Below are positions 1 to 9,862 of a stretch of 64,000 nt of DNA, in pieces. The position numbers and the translations under genes were made by a program. The notes below the pieces were generated by a model that did no database searches, was not told the origin of the DNA, and was given only the letters and a program-made list of their open reading frames with translations. The stretch comes from Astropecten irregularis (lineage: Eukaryota > Echinodermata > Asteroidea > Paxillosida > Astropectinidae), in NCBI GenBank assembly GCA_963971285.1, contig OZ020250.1, forward strand, positions 15,546,499 through 15,610,498, given 5' to 3'. Every line of letters starts with the position of its first letter. Position 1 is the first letter of the stretch.

Positions 1-121
1 TCAGATGTCCGATTGAGCTCAAAATTGCACAGGTTTATTATTACATGTACATGGTGGATCAGACAAAGTGTGGATGCTGTTCTGTATCAAACCTTTACCA
101 ATCATGTATTATACTTTTAAT
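1..121 (+). repeat. T2-like MITE type A, right end only
   Basis: This is the distal ~120 bp of the type A miniature element described at 1167-1506. It carries the CAGATGTCCGATTGAGCTCA block, the CAGACAAAGTGTG block and the terminal ACCAATCATGTATTATAC, ending in TTTTAA. The left part lies outside the window. Confidence 0.75.
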
Positions 122-1166
122 ACTTTCCTCTCTTTTAACATGTTTCTATTCTAGTAAAAATATGTATATACTCAGTTATCCATTCATTTAATTTAATTTA
201 ATTTGTGATAATCGTATCAAGGACTGAAACAATTGGTATGACCGAGATATCTAGCAAGGGAGAGTATATATTTTTGTGCACAAGTGGCGGTAATCTGTGT
301 GACGGTATGATTTCCAAATTATTGATTCCTTTGAAGTGAGGTTAGATCCCCAAACAGAAGTTTGAATTGAACCAGAAACCCCCGGACGTATACACACTCT
401 TATTATGAGGGATCTGCAGATCGCCTACGGTCATCCACATGCTATTCCATTCGCATTTCTCTAGGGCACTATCCTAATCCAGTGTTTCTTGATGCCAACT
501 TAACCTTTGACATGCCTGCTCTATTCAACGAGTCCGATCGTTTTACCAGGCCGTCCACGGAAACCAAGAGTGGGTCTGTTCGCCGGGGCTCTCCCATCCC
601 CCACTATACCGTTCGATTCGTCAGACCGCCCCGGGAAGTCAGCGCGCAGCGACAGGGTCGGTCCCCCGGTGCTGGCCGGTCAAGACGCCCCCGGGCTCTC
701 GGCTCGGCGTGATGCATTGCCTCGATTGGTTGTCCAGACTCAATCTGTTATGATTTTTTAAATCGAGAAAAGCTTTCTGCCAAAATGGCCCCATGTGAGT
801 GAGTGTCATGGATATTTGCGGAAGAATTTCCCCTGAACTACCACTGTAGTTATTGATAGGCGCGCAGGATACAGTTGACTGAAAAATACATATTAACCGA
901 ATGAATGTCAACCACATGACTCTGTGTATACCAGTTTTATTATCGATACTAAAACGGACAAAACGACTATTACTCCCAAGAGGGATACAGTATGACGACA
1001 AAAACAGCAAGAAAGTTATTTTATATGATAATTTCAGTTGCCTTTAGAGAAATATCAAAATAATGAAACCTTTTTGACAAACTTATGTTATAGGCCTACT
1101 ACAATAGATTACTATTGATTATAAGTATCTCGTTTAGCTATATAATAAATGCTTTTATTGACAGTA
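122..1166. other. Intergenic, no gene seen
   Basis: Mostly AT-rich sequence. A GC- and CpG-rich patch at about 500-720 is open in more than one frame, but these frames look like by-products of base composition. No splice-bounded exon, RNA gene or repeat was recognised. Confidence 0.5.
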
Positions 1167-1506
1167 TTAAAGGTACAGTACAGGATTGGTAATTTCCGTT
1201 TTAATTTCAGGATATGAAGGTGGTGCTGGTAGAAACATACCGTTAAAATGTTTCCGCATGAAATGGTGTATTTATCCAGAAATTAGTCAAACAAAGACCG
1301 AAAACAGTTTTGATCTTTGGGTAAGATCAAAACCATTCTTTATGTTTTGTAAGAAAAATTGAGTCGGATTTTTGCTAATTTCTCGTGACCCAGTTGTTCG
1401 ATTGAGCTCAAATATTCACAGGTTTATCATTGCATGTAGGCCTACATGTTGGATTAGGCAAAATATGAGTACTGTGACCTTTACCAATCATGAATTATGC
1501 CTTTAA
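1167..1506 (+). mobile_element. T2-like MITE type A, full length
   Basis: About 340 bp bounded by TTAA on both sides (TTAA-AGGTACAGTACAGG on the left, TATGCCT-TTAA on the right). The termini are inverted repeats, with GGATTGGTAA on the left answered by TTACCAATCATG on the right. The same sequence recurs near 4280, 19627, 25971, 38241 and 47998. It has no coding capacity. TTAA duplication with AGGTA ends matches the TTAAAGG-type termini of T2/Kolobok elements; the superfamily assignment is inferred. Confidence 0.8.
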
Positions 1507-1710
1507 ACACACAATTTGCGTAAGCATGAAAAGTCTTCCTCGATCAAACATGATTACCAACCAAATTTTTATGCGATGTTTATTGCTTTTGACTTGTATT
1601 CAGCCATTGTTTTCTGAGCATAACATTCACAAGGAGTTTTGGCTGCATGGCATACTGATTTTATTTACCAAGATTTTTGGTGCTTAAACAGCTCTATGAA
1701 ATTGACCCCC
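1507..1710 (+). mobile_element. Type C palindromic element, 3' part
   Basis: Directly abuts the right end of the type A element. It resembles the interior of the element at 23613-23877 (GCATGAAAAGTCTTCCTC, CATAACATTCACAAGGAG) and ends with GCTCTATGAAATTGACCCC, the type C terminus. The left terminus is missing, so it is either truncated or was broken by its neighbour. Confidence 0.65.
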
Positions 1711-2384
1711 AATCGCCGTGGCCGGCCGGTATGCGATCACGCAAGCAGCGTGTTCTCTCGATAACAGTATCAACATGTGAAAGTCCAACAACATTATCCA
1801 AAGGAAGCGTTCAGTTACCATCTACGGCTCAGCAGTTGCATAGCAACAAACCACGTACAGCAGCTTTGGATCGAGGTAGCTTTAGTATAGGACAGATCAG
1901 CATAGGACATAATGTTTTCGCTTGGTTCATATACTCAAATATTACAGATGAAGGATATACATGTATATCCTCAACGCGCTTCAGCAATGGCCTCCTGTAT
2001 TGTATTACAAAATAATTTGTCCAAAATTTTGCCCGGACTCGAAATATTATAATGAAAACGCAGTCAGATTTGTTACCTTGCATGTGTGATCCTGATATAA
2101 ATCAGGAAGATGCACAGTGCAGTATACCGCGTACCACAACTGGGGTTACATTTGTGTGTGCGTGAGTGAGTAGGTGTATGGGATGTATAATTGTTATAAC
2201 TATATGGAGTGACATGGAACATTTTGGTTGTTTTTAGTCTTTTTAGGTAACAGCAAGTTCCAATAATTAATGACAACGTGCCTGGACTGCTCATGAGGAA
2301 TTCTTTGTGTGGTAATTCCATTATATTTAGTACGCAGTAGACTTCGTCTTTAAATGTTGATAATATTAAATGAATAAAAAAAAT
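1711..2384. other. Intergenic, no gene seen
   Basis: Open frames exist here on both strands, but they lack any recognisable domain. Nothing else was recognised. Confidence 0.45.
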
Positions 2385-2480
2385 GGGCCAGGCCCTCCTA
2401 TATCTCCAAGCATTTGATACATTTCAGGTCATTATTTTGGCTGACGAGCAGTTTGCAGCAGTATAATACTTGTATTGAAT
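2385..2480 (-). repeat. Type E dispersed repeat fragment
   Basis: Contains GCCAGGCCCTCC, TTTCAGGTCATTATTTTGGC and GAGCAGTTTGCAGCAGTATA. The same blocks occur at 3058-3175, 15938-16065 and 54100-54240, so this is a copy of one interspersed repeat, inverted relative to the copy at 15938. Confidence 0.6.
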
Positions 2481-2689
2481 ATGAAATGAAGTAAACTTAA
2501 ACGATATAATATATTTTTTTTACCTGTATGGGCTTTCATTATCATGTATACATTAGATATCACTGGAGACGTTTGATGTTGAAAATGTTAATACGATAGG
2601 AATTTAAGACGTACATTCTTCGGCAGGACAACTCGGTTCTACGGATACACATATTTGCACCAAACACTCACTTCAAGGTTTAAAGGTAA

Positions 2690-3057
2690 TAAATTATCAT
2701 ACTTTGGTTTTTGTGAAAGAAATACAGATTCATGGGCAAAAGTACTAAGACAGATACAGTAACAGTCATCTGTGCAAATTTCAGTCCAAGCATACGGTGC
2801 CCACTCTTTTTGAAAAAAAACTGTGAAAAACAGCCACAGTATTTCTTAAGTCCTTTCTCTTTTATTTTTGATCTTTTAAAAGATCAAAAAGATTTTCGGT
2901 CGTTATTTTACAAATTTCTGGATAAATACACCATTCCAGGCGGAAACAAAATTAACGGTATGTTTCTACCAGCACCATCTTCATACCCTAAGTTATACGT
3001 ATTGAATCTGTGAACATTTCTGTTTTATTTTCTTACCAAAGTATGATACTTCCTTGA
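2690..3057 (+). mobile_element. T2-like MITE type B
   Basis: About 368 bp. It begins TTAAAGGTAATA...ATCATACTTTGGT and ends TTACCAAAGTATGATACTTCC, so the termini are inverted repeats. The right end has lost the clean TTAA. The interior has the type B hallmarks: AAATACAGATTCATGGGCAA, a CCACTTTTTGAGAAAA-like stretch and the small palindrome CTTTTAAAAGATCAAAA. No conserved protein is encoded. Confidence 0.78.
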
Positions 3058-3175
3058 AGAAAGTTCATGCAAGGATCGAAACGTCAGGCCCCATAACTCA
3101 AAGCAATTAGGCCTATACTTCAGATCATTGTTTTGGTTGGGTAGCAGTTTGCAACAGTTTATTACTTCTTAGATA
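3058..3175 (-). repeat. Type E dispersed repeat fragment
   Basis: Contains GGATCGAAACGTCAGGCC followed by TTCAGATCATTGTTTTGG and TAGCAGTTTGCAACAG. It abuts the type B element on its left. The GATCGAAACGTCAGG block is the signature shared with 15938-16065, 18140-18190 and 54100-54240. Confidence 0.6.
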
Positions 3176-4279
3176 TAGAAAAGTAGAAAGTAGAGGTATA
3201 TACTTATCGTGACTGTAGCGTTTTCATACTGACGTACGGAGGCACGTCTAGAATCCGTGTCTGTCTTTCAACTGTTTCCAGTGACCCATGGCTGATGTTT
3301 CACAACTCGAGGGGGAAAAACTGGAACTCCCGTTAGAATCTTCGCACTATACAAGCCGGACTGCTAAGTCGCCACGAGGCAGCCACTCGACACACCGAGC
3401 AAGACGGAGGCAAAACTCGGCAGCACTTGGTCCGTGAATCGGGCGGTAAAACGCCCGGTTGCGACGAAGCCGATCTTTCATCTTTGTTTTACAGCGTATT
3501 TTCACATCTCGTCTGCGGGAAATTGGCCAGTATTTCCCCCACCACCGGACGACACGAAGCCGCTGTTTGTGAACTCAACCTCGGGCTAGTGTATAAATCC
3601 GTCAGTTCGGTTCCGACTCTTTTGTATTGCCCTACATTCTGTAATGATTAATGGACCGAGAACTTAACTGTGTACTCCTTATAGGCAAGTGGGATCCGGC
3701 AATCTATTTGCAATTGGGTATAGGATTTATTATACCTCTTTATACTGGAAACCAAAAGTCCGGGTGACTCTGTCATCTAGCCCCCATTAAGGACTTAATG
3801 AGCAAGAGAAAGATCTGGCCATTAAACGGCGCACGTGTTGAGTGTCCGCCCGCTTTCCTCCAATCCCATAAACTGTGATACGCACAATTCGAAAATAATT
3901 CAAAATATCAAGAACAAAAGTCGGAAAACAGTGAATCTCTTGAATAATATGCACTGACTTTGACGGATTCCTCAAAATTTACCCTGTAAATGTTTAGATT
4001 GTTGAGGCGTGGTCTTGCTCTTAAATTGAGACGGATAGATTTGTCTTTTCTTTTACTTACGGAGAAGCTGTGTCGTTAACATGGCCTGACTTCCCATAAC
4101 AGTACATCAATGAATTCAATAGCAGCATGCATGAACTTCTGTAGCAATTTATGCAATACAAGCAGCAACAAACTAACTTAAGTTGGCAACAACAACAACT
4201 ACAGCACGCAATGATATTCATGTTGATTCGAAACGAGAAGGTTGGGCCTTTATGCATATCAAGATTAAAAAGAGCCTAT
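3176..4279. other. Intergenic with CpG-rich patch and possible TATA
   Basis: Positions 3330-3590 are CpG-rich against an AT-rich background and run into GTGTATAAATCC at about 3590-3601, followed by TCAGTTCGG. This could be a TATA box with an initiator, but no convincing exon follows. The rest shows nothing recognisable. Confidence 0.35.
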
Positions 4280-4643
4280 TTAAGGTACAGTACAGGATTG
4301 GTAACATACCCAAACAGAAATGTTCACAAATTTACCTACAACCTTCCGGGTACGAAAATGGTGCTGCTAGAAACATACTATTAAAATATTTCCGCTTGAA
4401 ATGGTGTATTTATCCAGAAATTAGTAAAACAAATACCGAAAACATTTTTGATCTCCGGGTAAGATGAAAACCATTCTTTATGTTTTATAAGAAAAATTGA
4501 GTTGGGTTTTCGTTGTTTTCTCGTGACTCAGATGTCCGATTGAGCTCAAATTGTCATAGGTTTGTTATTTTCATGCACACATAGGATCAGACAAAGTGTG
4601 ATTGCTCTTCTGTGACCTTGACCAATCATGTGTTATACCTTAA
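4280..4643 (+). mobile_element. T2-like MITE type A, full length
   Basis: About 364 bp between TTAA (4280-4283) and TTAA (4640-4643). It begins GGTACAGTACAGGATTGGTA and ends ACCAATCATGTGTTATACC. It is colinear with 1167-1506 apart from small differences. Open frames that enter it are chance. Confidence 0.82.
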
Positions 4644-5850
4644 ATAGGTCCCGAAGCGCTTTACACCAAAATGATGAATTTATAATAGTCCTATAAAACA
4701 CCTATACAACTATATTAAAATTTGAATTAAACAAAAGAGGAATCCAAAACTCCTGTGTACAAAGTCTATGGGAATTCCAAAGACAAGAAGAAGAGGAAGA
4801 AGAGAAAAACAGAACAGAAACAAAAGGCTTTTCTGTTTCGCTCTTTAATTTTAAACCCAATAACAAAGAACATCGGATAAAAGTCCACCAAAATGATAAA
4901 TTGATAATAGGCCTATAACAGTAGGCCTTTATTGAAATTAAAGGTAACAAAAAGTGGTGTCCAGAACAAAAAAACAAAAACAAACAAACAGAACAGAAAC
5001 AAAAGGCTTTATAAATGATCCAAGTAAATAGAAAGATACATTATATGCCGTTCTTGACATCATACCAGAACGGAAGCCATTTCAAAGATTTGTATTGGCC
5101 TAGTATTGTCGAACACTGTTTATTATTTCTATATGGACCATTGGTTATGATTCTGATAACATTTTCTGTGTATTATCAACAACAAGAAAGTCCGTTGATG
5201 TGCCAAAGTGGTGCCGCGTCGTCAGCTCATGCATCACTTTCACAGTCTCTTCCATTCATGCTGTATGATGGTGCGTGTCAAACGCCGTGCATGCACTGGC
5301 AAGTAGAAAGCTGAGCCGGGGCTGGTTTGTGTCAGTCTAGCTAGCTAGCTCAAGCCTGCCTCCATGCAAACACACACGGCCCTCACAGACAACCGTATCC
5401 ACACACAAACGCTCGACTTCCATCGAGGAAAAAAAATCATATTGCTTCAATTTGTTCTTTTCAGTGACCCCAGGTTAATAGTTTGAGGTGCACCGTACCT
5501 TGCCAGCGCGGCATGCTCAGGGAACTCAAACTCGAGGCTTTCATCCATCATTGTCAATCTTTCACCTCTCGGGGAAAAATGTTATTTTTAGGGGGGAAGT
5601 TTTTGTTACACTTTATATAGCTGCAAATTAATGCACGTCAAGTTTCAGGTAGGTGACTCTCTACGTAAAGTCGAATGCAATTGCCTCCACGCAGTGACAT
5701 ACTTGCCTGCCTCGAGTACAAACCGACGATCGAGTACAAAAGCGAATGAAAAGTTTCCCCCTCAATCTGTTATTATTTTACTCGATTAAAACTTAAAAGG
5801 CACATTAATTCCAGTCCAAAGAAAAGAACGCCAGGTGTATTATTACAGGC
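4644..5850. other. Intergenic, no gene seen
   Basis: AT-rich. A short near-duplication, with AACAGAACAGAAACAAAAGG appearing around 4810 and 4985, and CTAGCTAGCTAGCTC at about 5338 are the only patterns noticed. No gene or mobile element was recognised. Confidence 0.45.
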
Positions 5851-6028
5851 AATATAATACTTTTGTTTTTGTCAAGAAATGCAGATTCATAAGCAAAAAT
5901 ATCACGAAAGATACAGTGAAAGTCATCTGTTAAATTTCCAGTCCCATGGGGTGCCCACTTTTTGAGAAAACAGGGGAAACGCCGAAGTATTTAAAAAAAT
6001 CTGTTCACCGCTATTCTTTAAAGAATAA
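5851..6028 (+). mobile_element. T2-like MITE type B, left half
   Basis: Carries the type B left half (AATATAATACTTTTGTTTTT, GCAGATTCATAAGCAAAAAT, CCACTTTTTGAGAAAACAG). It stops at the central CTTTAAAGAATAA, where a palindromic type D element follows at 6031. The right half is absent or replaced. Confidence 0.7.
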
Positions 6029-6030
6029 GG

Positions 6031-6174
6031 GGCCGATTTCATAAAACTTACGACGCGTCGCAGAGTTAAGACGCATCCTTTCTCTATGGACTCACCGCAT
6101 AGATGCGACGCGTCCCAGCTATGACGCGTTGCAAATCGAGTTGCGACGCGTCGCAGAGCTTTATGAAATCGGCC
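6031..6174. mobile_element. Type D palindromic element, CpG-rich variant
   Basis: About 144 bp with long inverted ends: GGCCGATTTCATAAAACTTA on the left and GCTTTATGAAATCGGCC on the right. The interior is a second palindromic layer built from GACGCGTCGCAGAG and its complement. Flanks are TAAGG on the left and CTAGG on the right. It sits between a truncated type B half and a truncated type A half. Confidence 0.75.
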
Positions 6175-6177
6175 CTA

Positions 6178-6402
6178 GGTATATGATACATGATTGGTAA
6201 AGGTCACAGAAGAGCACTCACACTTTGTCTGATCAAACATGTACTCCATTTTTCTTATAAAACATAAAGAATGGTTTTGATCTTACCCGAAGATCATATC
6301 TGTTTTTGGCCGTTGTTTTACTAATTTCTGGATAAATACACCATTTCAGGCAGAAATATTTCAACAGTATGTTTCCTTTAGCACCATCTTTATACCCTGA
6401 AA
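6178..6402 (-). mobile_element. T2-like MITE type A, inverted and truncated
   Basis: Reads ATACATGATTGGTAAAGGTC, then CACTTTGTCTGATCAAACAT and AATGGTTTTGATCTTACCC, the reverse orientation of the type A element. It ends near TTTATACCCTG without the final ~60 bp and terminal TTAA. Confidence 0.75.
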
Positions 6403-6877
6403 GTGCTCAAAGCGCTTGAAAGAAGTAAACATGGGGTGGGATACAAAATAGAGAACAATACTCAACAAACAACATACAAGTGAACAAACTATTTGTATAC
6501 AAAATTGAAATATGTGACTTTAGTTTAACTTTAAATAATCATACCAATATTATGAGTTTACTGAAATTCTATCGGCAATTTATTCCAATTATGTACCTGT
6601 ATATTTAAACAGATGACCGATCCCAATTCAATATTGAACATCTGTTTAAACGGTTCATTTTTGGTTTAGGCCTATGTGTCATTTTTTCTCACTACTCCAT
6701 TCGGTAAAATCATCAACAGAAGTATTATAAACCACAAGTTTATAACTATCAAGATTGTTGGGTAAATGGTAAGGAATTTCCCATAATATCAGCTTAATGT
6801 CATTTTGTTCATACGAACCAGATGTAGTACTGAGTACATCGGGCAGAATTCATAACGGAATGACACTTTGTTGACAT
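6403..6877. other. Intergenic, no gene seen
   Basis: AT-rich; no coding, RNA or repeat feature was recognised. An imperfect inverted pair, ATTTAAACAGATG near 6603 and CATCTGTTTAAACGG near 6639, gives a short potential hairpin. Confidence 0.4.
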
Positions 6878-7544
6878 TTAAAGGTACTATCATTACATTG
6901 GTAAAGGTAGTAGAACAGCTACAGTCTTTTCATAAGTTGATTTGTCGTGAAATCAAAACAAACACGTGAAATGTTCAGCTCAATTAATCATTGGAAATAG
7001 TAGAAAAAGGCTTCAAACAAGTGCAATTGTTAATACGCGAAGTTGTATTGCGAGGTTTTGATCTCCAAGATCAAAACTGTCGGTGTTTTGTTTTACTAAT
7101 TTCTGGATAAATTTCCTCATTTCGGGGAGACAACAATTAACGGTATGTTTGAACCAGGGCCCAATTTCATGGAATCCGTTAAGGCCTATTTCTGTGCTTA
7201 CGGGCACTGCTTTGCGTGAAATCTATTTCATGGAATCCGTAAGCAAGATTTTCCGTAAGCGAAGAATTTCTTGGGTATAACCATGATTATTTTCTGCTAA
7301 CGCGCTGTCATATTATGCATTCTGCAGAAAAACCTTGCTTACCGTTGCCAAAAAGAAAACTTTCCCCCAGTTAAATACGCTAACCGTAAGCAAAAAGATT
7401 CTGCTACCGTAAGCGAAGAATTGGTGCTAAGGGTAACGGCTTGGCCCAGGTCCACCTTTATACCCTGTACGTTATTCGTAAATCTGTGAACCTGTCTGCT
7501 TTGGTTTCGTACCAAAGAATGATAGTAGTGATTAGTATCTTTAA
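6878..7544 (-). mobile_element. T2-like MITE type A subfamily, interrupted by a second element
   Basis: Bounded by TTAA at 6878-6881 and 7541-7544. The left half matches the copy at 24012-24389 (GAACAGCTACAGTC, CAGCTCAATTAATCATTGG) and so forms a subfamily. At ATGTTTGAACCAGG the element is interrupted by the type C element 7157-7447 and resumes as TCCACCTTTATACCCTGTAC, giving a clear relative age for the two insertions. Confidence 0.78.
7157..7447. mobile_element. Type C palindromic element nested in a T2-like MITE
   Basis: Starts GGGCCCAATTTCATGGAATC and ends GGCTTGGCCC; the interior contains TACGGTAAGC-type blocks in both orientations. CCAGG occurs on both sides (7154-7158 and 7446-7450), exactly as expected for a 5-bp target duplication, because the uninterrupted copy near 24287 reads ACCAGGTCCATC. 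Confidence 0.72.
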
Positions 7545-8349
7545 ATGACCCGCCATGGAGTGGCGATTAATTGCGCCTAATAGAATGGCACACGAAAGAC
7601 AATTAATATGACCTTATATGACCTAATTATAATGTTGGGCTGACACGGGATATGACAACCAGGAGCCGAAATGACGAAGGAAAAACCACCGATTTGAATG
7701 GTGCAGCAATCCGGTGCTGCTCCTAGTGATAGTTTCCCCCTTTGTAGAAAATAGGAATGCGTGTTATTTATGTGAATGCATTGTTATGTAATGGTTATTT
7801 TGAACAGAATGTGCGGTTTGGTGCACTATAGGCGTGGTGAATTCCTGGACTGTGCCGTGGTTATGCACGTTCCTATACTCATGTACAATTATTGTGTATA
7901 TTTAGAGTCAACCTGTATCGCGCCGAATAGACTATATAAACTGTGTAATATTCATTAAAAATGGACACGTAGTAAGCTGCCTCATGTATCCGCCATTGCG
8001 TCCATCCCGATGTGTATGGCGGCCATCGGTGTGGATGAACAACCCTGGCGGCCATTGCTGTGGATGAGCAGCCCTTACTGAAGATGGTGGAAGGTTTGGA
8101 CCGGATGCCAAGACTACAGATCATGCCGAGGCACTTGCAAGGAACATCCCTTATCAAGATGAGGTATGTAAATCATTTTCCAATGTCATTTAGTTTGTTG
8201 TTATTCTGTTCCCAAACATATATCGTTGCTGCATTGGTGCTAATTATGTACGAGTTACATTTAAAGAAGCGTAGGCATGATGAGGAACGATGGCAAGTAA
8301 TAATGTAATTTTGAGGACACATTTTTGAGGAAATGTATTCCTCTGTCTC
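7545..8349. other. Intergenic, no gene seen
   Basis: Contains a short local repeat, GCGGCCATCGGTGTGGATGA followed by GCGGCCATTGCTGTGGATGA (about 8020-8070). Open frames occur, but none has a recognisable domain. Confidence 0.4.
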
Positions 8350-8359
8350 AATTTCTCTT

Positions 8360-8815
8360 GTAACGACCCGGGGTAAAATGACACAGAGATGACCCTGGGT
8401 AGAATGACACAGAGATGACCCTGGGTATAATGACACAGAGATGACCCTGGGTATAATGACACAGGATTGACCACAGGTAGAATGACACAGGATTGGCCAC
8501 AGGTAGAATGACACAGGATTGGCCACAGGTAGAATGGCACAGCAATGACCCCGGGTAGAATGACACATGAATGACCCTGGGTAGAATGACTTGGGATAAC
8601 CCCATCAGGAATGACACAGGAATAAATCTGGGTATAATGACATGGGACTGACCCCGTGAGGAATGACACTGGAATACTGGAATGACCCTGGGCATATAAT
8701 GACACAGTATTGACCCTAGGTAGAATGACCCAGGAATGACCCCGGGTAGAATGACATGGGAATTACCCCAGGTAGATTGACACATAAATGACCACTGGTC
8801 AAATGACACAAGTGA
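8360..8815. repeat. 26-bp minisatellite
   Basis: About 17 imperfect copies of a 26-bp unit, consensus near GGGTAGAATGACACAGAGAT followed by GACCCT. The first four copies are nearly identical; later copies drift and include insertions. Long overlapping open frames on the minus strand are products of the repeat and not genes. Confidence 0.9.
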
Positions 8816-9500
8816 CACTGAAACACTGAAGTTACTAGTAGTCTGCCTAGATGTACATGTACTCCCTTTCCGCGATGGAACGCTACAATTCGATATATAT
8901 CATACCTGTAACGATGTAGGCCCTATATCATATATTATACCGAACAGAATTCTGTTAGTCATAACTTTTACCTAATAGGCTAAACGGGGTTTTGATATCT
9001 GATCGCGTGTACACGAAGGGGGAGAATATGACGCAGCATTACCATCGTCAGCGTCAGAAGGCATTAATGCGAGTTTAATATGACATAATTCTGAGAAATA
9101 CATCTGTACAATGTTGGGCGCTTGCTCTTTACAACTCCCACCTCTCTCTGGAGGTATAGGGGGCCTGCAAGCTCCATCAACGGGTGGGTTTGGTGACAGC
9201 GTCTCGGCGCGGCATGTAGTCCCATCCGGCAAGGTTAACCGCGTGCCCATACGGCCGGACACAGCTCTCTTTATTCCCCTTCGCCTTGGTTTAGCGTATA
9301 CAAAACCAACTTTTGCCGCCACACCGTGAAGGAGGCAACGCTGACATAAACCAGGCAGGAGAAAAGAAATACCGCATTTCTTCCTCACTTTGAGTAATGA
9401 CTTTTAAAGGGATCATGTCATTTTCCGAAGAAAATCTTTGCTGCTCTTGTACGTAGTTTTAAGGATCATTGTCACAATAATTGTATTAGATATCTAAATA
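8816..9500. other. Intergenic, two overlapping open frames of unknown meaning
   Basis: Positions 9111-9329 (plus) and 8972-9388 (minus) are both open through a GC-richer stretch. Neither translation shows a known motif. Opposed open frames are expected from GC-rich sequence, so I do not call a gene. Confidence 0.35.
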
Positions 9501-9508
9501 CAGTAGGT

Positions 9509-9854
9509 CAGGCGCGGTTCTATATTTTGGGGGCTAGAAGAGCTATTATTATTGATTTATTTATTTATTTATTTTTTTTTTTTTTGGGGGGGGTGGGGTT
9601 GGGGGGGGGGCTAGAAGACCAAATATTTTGGGTTCTTCTAACACTCGCTTCTGCTATGTCTTAAAACAGGGGTCGAAAAACTTGCACCTATTATATCATA
9701 CACTACGCGGTTTTTTTTAAAGTAATTGGCGCCTAATAACTGAAAAGATCCAGTATTTTCAAGATTTTTTTTTTATTGCATTTTTAAAAAGACGAAATTG
9801 TTGGGGGCTACAGCCCCCTATTCCCCCCCCCCCCCCCCCCCGGAACCGCGCTTG
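9509..9854. mobile_element. hAT-like non-autonomous element
   Basis: Begins CAGGCGCGGTTC and ends GGAACCGCGCTTG, an inverted terminal pair. It is flanked by CAGTAGGT (9501-9508) and CAGTAAGC (9855-9862), 6 of 8 identical, consistent with a decayed 8-bp target duplication. The interior has T-rich and G-rich runs near the left end and a C run of about 20 near the right. The CAG...CTG-type ends and 8-bp duplication are hAT features; the assignment is inferred. Confidence 0.6.
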
Positions 9855-9862
9855 CAGTAAGC

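Noticed and set aside
8360..8815. CRISPR-like array
   Set aside because: There are no unique spacers between conserved repeats; units are contiguous and the DNA is animal. The same applies to the arrays at 28325, 37355 and 53785.
8173..8818. Three overlapping minus-strand frames of 131-156 codons
   Set aside because: Generated by the 26-bp minisatellite; all three frames are open and repeat the same residues.
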